From NCBI GenBank assembly GCA_027886175.1, contig JAJNNQ010000137.1, positions 10,746,001 through 10,810,000 of the forward strand: a stretch of 64,000 nt of DNA, written 5' to 3'. The notes below the pieces were generated by a model that saw nothing but the letters and a program-made list of their open reading frames with translations, did not search any database and was not told the origin of the DNA. Within the stretch, counting starts at the first letter, position 1. Every line of letters begins with the position of its first letter. Made by a program: the position numbers and the translations under genes. Shown in pieces: positions 12,296-21,424 of this stretch. The stretch is from Phylloscopus collybita. Lineage: Eukaryota > Chordata > Aves > Passeriformes > Phylloscopidae.

Positions 12296-13740
12296 TTTTT
12301 TAAATTTTTTTTTTTTTAATATACTAATTGAATCAATATTCATTATAACAACCATGCAACTTCTGTGACAAAACAACACCACAGGAGTCTAGGGGGAGAT
12401 TATCAGCCTTTTCTTTCATCATGTTATTAGCTTCTTCTGTCCAGGTTGGCACTTTTTTTGGTTACGTGTGCCAAGTATTCAGGATTATTTGTTTGGCCAC
12501 ACAGAAACACTGCATGGATTTTTAACACTTTGGTCAGTCACCTTTAATGCCCCTCCTTTGATTTCCTTTTCTAACGCCATTTTATTTTTTGCTCAATGGT
12601 TGTTAATTTCTTTTCAATTAAAAATAACCCCTTTCCAGTGCTGAAACATTTCACTTGTTACTCTGTTCTATGTAGAAATAATTTTTTTCACTCTTTTCAG
12701 AATTTTTTTTTTCTTAATTTGGGACTGGATTTCAAAGCTGCATATTACAGGTTTTTGTTTGTTTTCTATTGTTCCATTTACAGTACCCTGAATTCAAAAA
12801 ATAGGCATAAACAGAATAAATTATCCAGCATGTTTAAAGTTGGGAATAGCTACACAGTAAAGGTGTACATCTCTTGTGAGATGGTATCCAAAAGCTTGTG
12901 TCAACTGAAAAATTAGAATTTGTGCTTGTGAAGAAATCCACTTAAATTTTCATCCCACCAGAAATATCATCAGAGAGAGCTGTTCTTTAAAAAAAAAATA
13001 GTTTTATATTTACCAAAATTATTTGCATCCCTAGTTGCTTAAAATAGTTTTTTTTTTTTTTTTTGCAGTTCATTCTAAATTTGGATAGTTGTTTTTATTT
13101 ATTAAACAAAAAATAAAATATTATTTAAGTGAAAAATGTAAGTTGTTGAACAGACACTCTCTAGTGAAGATTAACGTTCTGGTGTGTGCTGCAGAATCTA
13201 GTACACCTTGTGGCTGTAAAGGTATCTGTAATAAATTTTGTAGACATTCCTGTAACCCCTTCTCATTTTACATTCGTACTCAAGTGTGGATTTTTTTTTT
13301 GCAAATTCATCACCCTTTTACTTTTAGATTCATATATAGGAGAGTGATCATTAGTATTTTTTGAAGTCTCATTGAACCTTGAGAATACACAACCTTCAGT
13401 CTTTGCAGAATTAGGTCCAATAATAGTAAAGAGAGTTCACAAATGTCAGCTTTGTAGTTCATACTACCCAAAATCATTTATTCAGGTGCTGATAGTGGGC
13501 AGAAGTAAACACTGATTAGGCTAGTAGAAAACTGCAGAGGAAAATCTGAAGTATTTGGATATATCTGTGTAACAATGATTGTATCTTCTCTGCCTATCCT
13601 TCCATAAAGAGAAAAATTGTGACTTTTGCCTAGAGAAGTGGTCAAACACCTTGTGGAATGCTTTTTTTTTTTTCTTTTTTTTTTTTTTCTTTTTTTTTTT
13701 TTAATCTCTTATTTTTTTTCTTGAAATAATGCATTGGAGA
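12296..13740. other. AT-rich stretch, no gene seen
   Basis: It contains poly-T runs (around 12309-12318, 13047-13064 and the larger 13664-13702 tract, which is nearly pure T with single C interruptions). Plus-strand frames of 106 codons (12596-12916) and 91 codons (13089-13364) are F/K/N/I-rich, as expected from AT-rich DNA, and show no domain. Confidence 0.55.
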
Positions 13741-13763
13741 ATTTTATGATTCTGTGATTCTGT
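13741..13763 (+). mobile_element. Possible CR1 3' tail remnant
   Basis: ATTTTATGATTCTGTGATTC, followed by TGT, resembles two to three copies of the octamer (ATTCTATG)n that ends avian CR1 elements. The sequence immediately upstream is T-rich and not clearly CR1, so this could be a very short truncated insertion or a chance match. Confidence 0.35.
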
Positions 13764-16145
13764 TATCTGTGGTTTCATTTTGACCCCTCTCAGGATTCAA
13801 AATACACACAGATTTATGCTATGTACTACTGAGGAAATGCTTTCTTGCATTCCCTTTTCAGAGATATTGAATGCAGGAATGGGGCTTGATTTGTTGCATA
13901 GCTCAATCACTTGACTCTTTCTTCATAATTTTGAACTATGAGTCTTAAATAGACACATAGGCGTCTTTCCATCATTGGGCCAGATGGAAGTAACTTTTTC
14001 ATTTAGCACAACCCATTTTGACTTGAGCCTGTCTTTCTCTTATTTATTTTAATGCATTCCATTTCATGTCTCCAAATGTTTTCACTTTTACCCAGCTCTG
14101 TGGGTCAGTTCCAAAATTCACATGCTACAACCATTCCTCTCCCCACCTCTACCAGAATGAGCAATCATATTTTATTCCTTATTCTCCCAAGCGAGCTACT
14201 TCTGCCAGACTTGTGTTTGTTTTGTTTGCCTGCCAAACTCCACCAAATGTCTTGTTTTAAAGATGATGAGCCTGTCTCCACATGGATTCAGATTGTCCTG
14301 CAGATTTTTGAGGGTTTATTTTGGTGAGAGTTTTTATTTCTTGTCTTTTGTTTTGGGCCTCTTTATTTAATTTTTACTTGCAGATTTTTTAGTCTGTAAG
14401 ACATTGCAGCTAAAATGATCTTCAGCTGAGGAGTGAACTTTGTTCTGTTCTTCCAGAATGATACATGTTAAAATATACTTTAAAGCAATCTGGAATTCAG
14501 AGACCTGTATGGCAAGATATTTCACTCATTTATGAAGGAGCTATCACCTGTCCAGGAATATGTGTTTTAAACACAATATTCACAGCTAATACACTTTAAC
14601 AGTGAAAAGCTCTTCACTTTGTTTACATGGCCTATGAAGGGCAAAACTTATGTTCACTCATATTCTTCTACAATCAGTGTAATCCTGAAAACTGCCATGA
14701 AAGTTTGATTTCAGTAGTTCACTACTGACATTTTTATGAAATTCCTCTGGGATGTGAATTTTTATTTCACTGCTGTGGGAAATGCCTATGTAAATCTGTC
14801 TGGGAAAATAAATCAGATTACATGCAAGGCTGAAATATTTATTTTATTATTTTTCCCTGAACTATTTATCAATTCCATTCCACTCCAGAAAATGATAATG
14901 ATGTGGCTGTCCCGGCTGTCATCTGAATATTACAATGGGAGTGGGATATTTTCCACACAGCTGAGAGCTCAGCCAAAATAAATAGCTATGTTTGAAATAT
15001 TTTTGGTTTGCTTTTTTAAATTTTTATTTTTAATGTGAATTAAAACCCTTAAGTTCCATGGTACTGTAACATAACTGCTGTTATAGGAGAAATAGATCGA
15101 TGTGTCATATTCCCAGGGAGGCCATGCAAGGCCCTGGGGATCAATATGTTACAAGTTTTGGGTGATGGGGGAGGTTGTGTGGCCCCTCTTGTAAGATGCT
15201 GCTGTCACTTGCACTGTTTTGGGGAATGGCTGTGAGTGGGCTCTGAAGAATAACAGGGAATCCTAAGAATGTGTGCTGATGTCAGTAGTAGTTTTCCTCA
15301 TTAAAACTTTTGTGGTATGCCTGGAGAAGTGAGCCAGATAGGTGAGAAGGAACTCAGTGCAGGGAATGTGGTGTAATCTGTCTTCTTCCTGTGGTAGAGG
15401 TGTCTGTGAATGACTGAGAGAGGTGTCATGGCCAGTGTTGAACCCAATTAATACCTAAGAGAGTATATTTTTCCATAATTAGGACATTACAAAGAGTCCT
15501 TTCTTCTACTACTCCCTTTCTATCTTCGGTTTTTCCTGCTTCCGCAATGGTAAATTCAAGGAGAAAACCATTGCTGTTAATCCCAGGCAATAAACACATA
15601 GAGGCAAGCAGAAAAATGAGTAACTTCTGCCAGTTTTCCTATTCCCATTGTGTGAAATTTTACGTCACAAACTAGTTATCAAAAAAAGGCAAGGGAGGGA
15701 GAAAACAAGACATATAAAATAATTTCCTTATCCAGTTTTGCAGCCTCGTAACAGTGAAATGAAAAGAGGGATTTGGCCTTTGTGAATTGCCCATGGATTT
15801 AGCACTTTAAGGCTTTGCCTGTATTTTGGAGACATTTATCCTGATTGAGCCTGCTGTCATTGAAGCAAAATAATCTAGAAGAGAAAAAGTTTGTGCATCT
15901 TTTGATCCCAAAGTAAAAGTCACTGGTACTTCTGACTGTCTTGAAATGTGTGCAGTCATTTTCAGCCATGACATGAGACCAGATCACTGTGGTATTATTT
16001 TACTCTCACTCCAGAAAATGTATAAAACATCTGTAAGACAGTAGGTAGCAGAGCACCTGACCCACTCTTCTCCAGGGACTAATGTTAGCGTGTTAATTCA
16101 ATGTTATCAACATTAGAAATGGCTATTTAGCATATATTAAGTGCA
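13764..16145. other. Unique AT-rich stretch, no gene seen
   Basis: No repeats or genes are recognised. Plus-strand frames of 91 codons (14052-14327) and 81 codons (14736-14981) have no recognisable motif. The segment 15110-15420 is slightly more G+C-rich. Confidence 0.55.
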
Positions 16146-16190
16146 TAGAATCATACAGGTTGGAAAAGATCATTAGGATAATTGAGTCTC
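16146..16190 (-). mobile_element. Short CR1 3'-end fragment, antisense
   Basis: The sequence 'agaatcatacaggttggaaa' followed by 'agatcattaggataattgag' is the reverse complement of the CR1 terminus. It has the tail octamer at the left and the 'cttttccaacct' block next to it. The match fades after about 45 bp, so this is either a very short insertion or the best-preserved part of one. Confidence 0.7.
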
Positions 16191-16538
16191 AGCTGTAGAT
16201 TTGAAGTTGTTGATTTGAAGTTTACATATAGTCTGCTTCCAGGTATGGATGAAGAGCTCCTTGTGTTTTCCAGGGGCTATGTGGTTGGTCAGTTGTGTTT
16301 TCCCACTTGTTTTCTGGTTTTTGGTTTTTTTTTTCTTACAAAAGAAGCAAAACATAATGAGACAAAAGGGATGTACTACAAATATAAATCTTGAAAGGGT
16401 CAGTGAGATTTTTACTTTCTTCTCAGCAAACCTGAGGGAGCTAGAATTAGAAAATTCTGGCCAGATATTTAAATTAAAAAAAAAAAAAATGGGTAAGGCT
16501 TCCTGATAGACCTTTTTTGAGGTCTTCACTTTTTTTTC
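16191..16538. other. Spacer between two antisense CR1 pieces
   Basis: No clear CR1 similarity and no gene. It contains T and A homopolymers near 16327 and 16478. A 118-codon minus-strand frame (16173-16529) spans the CR1 piece and this spacer, is K/F-rich and is not convincing. Confidence 0.5.
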
Positions 16539-16703
16539 ATAGAGTTATAGAATATGCTGAGTTGGAAGGAACCCATCATGATCCATGTCCAGCTCCTGGC
16601 CTGCACAGGTCACCCCCAAGAGTCACACCATGTCTAAGGGCATTGTCCAAATGCTTTTTGTACTCTGACAAGTTTGGTGCTGTGACCACCTCCCTGAAGA
16701 GTT
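16539..16703 (-). mobile_element. CR1 LINE 3' fragment, antisense
   Basis: It runs from 'atagagttatagaatatgct' (degraded tail octamers) through 'gagttggaaggaacccatca', 'cagctcctggcctgcacagg', 'gcattgtccaaatgcttttt' and 'ggtgctgtgaccacctccct'. This is the characteristic order of an avian CR1 subfamily read on the complementary strand. It is truncated at the 5' end (right side) at about 16703. It is probably a separate insertion from the 45-bp piece about 350 bp to the left, because both begin with tail sequence. Confidence 0.88.
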
Positions 16704-17901
16704 TTGGGTGTTTTGTTTCTTTGTTTTTAAAAAGCAAATATTAATCATTGCCTCTGAGGTGTCCTTTCCAGAGAGTTAAATTTTGGACTGTGACAGTTTG
16801 TTCATCTCTAGGTAGCAGTATGTAGAGGATGCTTTGTGGAAATTTTACTCAATGGTGATTATTCCTTGAACATTTGCACCATGAAAAAAGCCAAAGAGCT
16901 ACAAATCTCCAGCATTTCTGACACAAGAATTTTAGAGTCCAGCATTTTAAGGCCATTTAAAGACTGCAATATAGAGAACAGAATGGTGATGCAGCTTGTT
17001 GCCATTAGTAGATTATTAAAGTTGAAGAGAGGAAAATACAAGGGAGAAAACAAAGGAATACACAAGAGAAATGGGATCCTACCTCTGCATACAATAACTG
17101 GACTAGGAGGCACTGTAAGATAAGTGAGGAGAGGAGATGACAAGTCACGAAGTTTGAAGATGCAAAATGTGTTCACTGCTATTTTCTTCATGATGCAGAC
17201 TCAGAGGTGTTTTACCATCCTCTGTTACCAAAGAGTGGATTAAAATAGAAGTGCATCAAATAGATTGATCCTTCAGGGCTTTTTTGGAGCTTTGTGTGTG
17301 CTCATTTCCTGTGGCAATGTTTGCCTGCTTCCAGGGAGTTGTTTGTAGAGACTCTAAACCAGGTGTAACATTAGAACAAGAGATCAAATAGCATCTTTCC
17401 CTTCCTGAGGTGAACTGGAATGTGATGAAACTGTGGATTTGGAGCACTCTTATAATAGCAAATGATGATAAATTAGTTTAAAGACAACCTTTGAACAGGG
17501 CTAAGATTTCACTGAACTACTGCAGAAACAGAAATAACTCATCTGCAATTACATTTGGCTGCATGATGCACAATGGAGAAGTTACAAATGGTGTTATTTA
17601 CCACAAGGCTATTTTTAAGTGCATGTACCGAGCCTGCAATGGGAAATTTATAGCTGAGTAGTACTACTTGGTGACTAAAACTTGCATGCACCCTATAGGA
17701 GGCCATAACATACCCTGGATTTTTAATCCAGAAGAAAAATTACTTTTAAAATGAGGCAAGGAAAAGTGTGCCTCACATGACCTCTCTTGCTATTTTTACT
17801 CTTACTAAGATGGACTTTGCCAACATGAAAATATTAAGACTTGTCCTCGGAATAAATTTTGAGCCAACCAGCAAATAAATCATTACTTGAGGAGAAGCTG
17901 T

Positions 17902-17930
17902 TTGTGTGTGTGTGTGTGTATGTGTATGTG
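17902..17930. repeat. (GT)n microsatellite, imperfect
   Basis: About 29 bp of GT dinucleotides with two A interruptions near the right end (GTATGTGTATGTG). It is short, and interrupted repeats of this kind are usually fairly stable. Confidence 0.85.
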
Positions 17931-18183
17931 TTTTTCAAGAAAAAGCCAACATGCTTGCACACAAAGATGTGACATGATACTCCTTCAGACAGCTTTCAGG
18001 ATACAGAAAGAACAAACAGAAGTCACTGAATTACATGTTTGAGCCAGACTTTGCAGACATGCACAGCATGGGCCCTGCATGCCACCTCTCCCATCATCAG
18101 AGCAGAGGCTGCTGCAGAACCTGGGCTGTGGCTCTCAAGGCATATTGTCCTGCTGAAGTCTGAAAAGGGCCTTTTCCAGGGCA

Positions 18184-18206
18184 TGTGATGTCATAGAGAC
18201 ATCACA
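18184..18206. repeat. Perfect inverted repeat, 9-bp arms
   Basis: TGTGATGTC (18184-18192) and GACATCACA (18198-18206) are exact reverse complements around the loop ATAGA. It is short, and could be chance or a paired regulatory half-site. Confidence 0.6.
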
Positions 18207-18323
18207 AGCCTTATTTTGGCACACGCATGTGCACGTATATGCTCCATGGATGTGATTGTATTGTATTTAAATTTAGTTTCATTTCATTTGTCAAATGCAA
18301 TTTCTTTTAACATAAACTTCTTT

Positions 18324-18355
18324 TATGCATTTAACAATAAGATGTTAAATGCATA
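18324..18355. repeat. Perfect inverted repeat, 13-bp arms, 6-nt loop
   Basis: TATGCATTTAACA (18324-18336) and TGTTAAATGCATA (18343-18355) are exact reverse complements separated by ATAAGA. The arms include ATGCAT. No miRNA-like longer stem is evident outside the arms. Confidence 0.85.
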
Positions 18356-19079
18356 GCAGGAATGAAGAGATAAAAAAACCGAAACCCAACTATATGGTAA
18401 TGAATACTTCCTGGGATGGTCCTGGTCACCTGAAGGTAATAGATTTGATTTTAAACTCTCTGATTCTCAAAGGTACAGCTTTGTTTTGTACTATCTGTCC
18501 GTCTTTTACCTTTTTCTGACAGGAAAAGCAAATCCTTTAATTTTTTTTTTTTTTTTACTTCCTTGCTGACTGATAAATACATCACGATAGAGGACATTGG
18601 AGTCACTGGAACTTCTATCCATTGATGGTGGCTGTAAGCTGACTACCCCAATAACAATATGAAAATGTCAGACTTGTAGGAACTTGCCATTTCAATGCAT
18701 CCTTATCTGTAAAGGCTGGATTTATTACTAGGCCTATTTCTGTACCTTCTGTAGCTGGGTTGAAATAGTTGTCACTGGAGCTTTAATAGACTCACACATC
18801 AGACAAGCAGAAAGAAGAGGAGAGTGGCAAAGGCTTTTTAATACTTCATCAAAATTTTATTTCTTTGCTTTTAATAAAATCTAGTTAGAGAAATGTATTT
18901 ATAGGACTTCTAGGATATTTATGAATTCTGAAATAAAAGGAGAAAAGTCCCCCACACTTGCATAGCTCTAAACCAAAACATTGCTCTTCAGACACTTTTT
19001 TTGTTCTTCTGTTTTGGGTAACATCTTACTGAATGAGTAACAAACTGTGCTAACTCCTACAGTCTGTCACTCTGTACCG

Positions 19080-19462
19080 CAGCCTCTTCTGTGCCATGCT
19101 GGATCGAGCCTGTACCTTTGGCTTTTCCGAGCTGCACTTCTCACTTTTGAGTGGAGTTGCTGATCCCTGTCTGGCATTCTCGTTGGCTTTGTGGGGCAGC
19201 TCTCCCGGATCCGCGCTGTCAGAGCACATCGGCGCGCGCGGATCGCAATACCCGCGGCACTGCCTCGTCAGCTCTGTCTGGGTTGTTCTGCTTTGCCCTC
19301 ATCTCATCCTCCCTTTTGGCTGCCAGGAGCACAGGAGGACAGTGTGTTGACAGAGGTCTCCATCTGACGTTTCCAGGTGCCCTGTCAGGCAGAGAGATCC
19401 GCTCTTCCCTCTGCTTCCCACGCCTGCCTCTTGCTGCCTGCCAGCACGGCCCTGGTCTGGTG
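19080..19462. promoter_or_regulatory. GC-rich patch with dense CpG core (orphan CpG-island candidate)
   Basis: In otherwise AT-rich DNA this segment is strongly G+C-rich. Between about 19206 and 19270 it holds roughly a dozen CpG dinucleotides, including the run GGCGCGCGCGG and a CCGCGG site. CpG is depleted elsewhere in the window, so this density suggests either an unmethylated promoter-like element or a young GC-rich insertion. Overlapping open frames on both strands (84, 114 and 134 codons) are what stop-poor GC-rich DNA gives, and I recognise no domain. The solo LTR at 19469-19803 is inserted at its right edge. Confidence 0.45.
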
Positions 19463-19468
19463 GAGGGG
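19463..19468. repeat. Target-site duplication (left), GAGGGG
   Basis: This six-base copy directly abuts the TG end of the LTR at 19469 and is identical to 19804-19809 on the other side. Six-base duplications are typical of betaretrovirus-like (ERVK) integrations. Confidence 0.9.
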
Positions 19469-19803
19469 TGTTGCAATATGACACAAAAGAAATGACACTC
19501 ACACACTGAGATGTCCAGGCAAAAAAGGGACAGTTTATTTACAGAGCCTCCAACATTTATAGAGTTCCAACAGTGACCATGGATTGGAGGAAGAAAATCT
19601 TCCTCTCCAACCACACTGGTCAACCCAACAGTCCATCAGCAGTCTCCTCCTTATGAGAAGAACGTAAACATGAAAGAACAGTTACGATAACAGTAGGTTG
19701 TTTATGTGAAAATCTGTGAGAAACTCCATTACAAAAGGTAAATACAGAAGGCTGAAGGAACTTCAGAAAAAAACAGAGAAGAACGGAGAAAACCAGGGCA
19801 ACA
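19469..19803 (-). mobile_element. Solo LTR of an endogenous retrovirus, minus strand, 335 bp
   Basis: The element starts TGTTGC and ends GCAACA, giving perfect 6-bp terminal inverted repeats of TG...CA type, and identical GAGGGG copies flank it. Read on the minus strand it has a TATAAA box (complement of 19556-19561) and, downstream, an AATAAA polyadenylation signal (complement of 19534-19539), followed by a short U5 ending in CA. The order U3-TATA-AATAAA-U5 fixes the orientation. No gag, pol or env sequence is present, so this is a solo LTR left by recombination between the two LTRs of a provirus. The 6-bp duplication points to the ERVK/beta-like class. The intact ends and duplications suggest a fairly recent insertion. 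It could provide a minus-strand promoter to the neighbouring GC-rich patch. Confidence 0.9.
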
Positions 19804-19809
19804 GAGGGG
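19804..19809. repeat. Target-site duplication (right), GAGGGG
   Basis: Identical to 19463-19468 and placed immediately after the CA end of the LTR. Confidence 0.9.
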
Positions 19810-21242
19810 TGCTCAGCTGCTCCCCCTGAAACACACGTGCAAGGTGTTGTGGGTGCATGGGAAGCAGTGAATCTCTCTGATGTTGTTGTTCCAGTCCTTA
19901 ATTCTCAGAGACATGAGCTTTCTGCAGGCTCGCTCCTCATCTCAGCCATCTCTGATTAACCAAAGGCTGCACTGATGCTGCTGAGCTCTCTCTTCCTGAG
20001 TTAAGGTCTACCAATATATATATATAACCCTGAGTGGTCTTGAAGAACTCAGCATGTAAATGTAGAATAAATTCTAAAGGTTCTTTTATAAATAGCTCTT
20101 CATGGAAAATTTGGAAGTGCTCTCTTCTCGATGAGGGGTTGCTTTCTTTGTCTAACAAGAAAACATGAAGAATGAGGCACTTATGATGTTATTTATGATT
20201 AAACAGTCATGGTGTTAATCAACATTTTGTATTTTGATCACTCGAGAAAAGGAAAAATAAGCAGGTTATAGCTTGGTTTTTTCCCCTACTTTTTTGCCTC
20301 CATTTTTTTAAAAGTTAGTGAAATAGTTCGTTATTTGACTGTCCAGGATTTCATAAAATGGTTTTCATTCAAAATATTCACTTTCTTTTAAATTTTGGTT
20401 GTGACTATTAAATGTTTCCTTATAATAAATTTCAAAAGCCTTTCTAGAAATAAGATCTGTACATGAGCTTTGTACTTAAATGAAGCTGTCAGTCTGAGAG
20501 TGTTACCAGAGTCTCTACAATTCTGATATTGCCCTTTCTCAAGTAAGTTGTGTTGGGAAAGGTTAATTATAAAATAATGCAGGCTGGAGGAGCAAATTCA
20601 GCATTTCAGCAAGAATATGTGTGCTGGTTTTCAGCGTTTTTTTGATTTTAATTTTTTTAAATTCTTTTGAAATTATATTTTAAATGCTTTATAATGAAAT
20701 GTTCATGCTTCATTTTATTTGACTTGTAATTTGGTCACATGTTTCTGGAGGAGAAGATTGCCAGGCATGACTGAGCTGTTGGATCTTCCTCAGTGTTGGT
20801 CCATTTCTGTTTTACAGATTTAATTGACTCCAGATTCTCTGCTGAATACACTGAACACAAACGTATTGTTTGCTTAAAATCCTGGAATGCAAATCAGACA
20901 CAGGTCCCACTGACTCAATGGATATCATCCCCAAGAGTTGTAGGACTGAGCTGGGGTGAACCTGTTGTGCTTCAGGGAAGCCAAAGCAGTGTTAATGTCT
21001 TTCATATCAGAATTGCATAGAAAAATATGATCAGTCTCTCACTTAAGCAGCGGCATCTCTTCAGGTTCTCACTCCAGTTTTGCTTCTTTTGCAGCTACAC
21101 AAAAATCCCCTTGGGTGAGGTGGTGTAAAGCTCTCTGAAGACTCAGATTGAGCAAGCTATTTTAGGTTTCTCTCCGTGATTCCCAAATCCTTCACAAAGC
21201 CATTTTCCTTCATTGGTTATTTTTGGTTTGCCTCATCCCCAG
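19810..21242. other. Unique stretch, no gene seen
   Basis: The first 60 bp continue the GC-rich sequence that the LTR interrupted. A short (AT)n run lies at 20013-20027. The 73-codon (19937-20158, minus) and 75-codon (20793-21020, plus) frames show no recognisable features. Confidence 0.55.
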
Positions 21243-21424
21243 GAAGCCAGGCTGGAGCCAGGGCGGTGTTTCAGGCAAGCCAGGCAGTTTCTCTGGCCCG
21301 TGGGAAGGCACAGACAGCCATGGAGTGCCCCGAGTGCTGCTCCGGGCTGTCCCGGCACGGCCGGCAGCGAGCTCAGAACCTGTCCCACTGTGGGAGCTGC
21401 TCCTGGCTGAGCTGGCAGGCACAG
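21243..21424 (+). other. GC-rich block with splice-like borders (putative exon, unproven)
   Basis: This 182-bp segment is markedly G+C-rich with several CpGs, while both flanks are AT-rich. Its left edge follows a pyrimidine-rich stretch ending TCATCCCCAG, a good acceptor. Its right edge is CACAG followed by GTCAGT, a reasonable donor. Two forward frames are open throughout. One reads MECPECCSGLSRHGRQRAQ and continues to LSHCGSC, with paired cysteines, but I recognise no domain and all frames in GC-rich DNA tend to be open. It could be an exon of a non-coding RNA or lineage-specific transcript, or simply a GC-rich repeat. Confidence 0.3.

Larger units (their letters stand above)
16704..19079. 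other. Unique stretch with small hairpins, no gene seen
   Basis: Opposed frames of 95 codons (plus, 16836-17123) and 110 codons (minus, 16859-17191) overlap each other and show no domain. The (GT)n run at 17902-17930 and the hairpins at 18184-18206 and 18324-18355 are listed separately. There is a T homopolymer at about 18540-18556. Confidence 0.55.
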
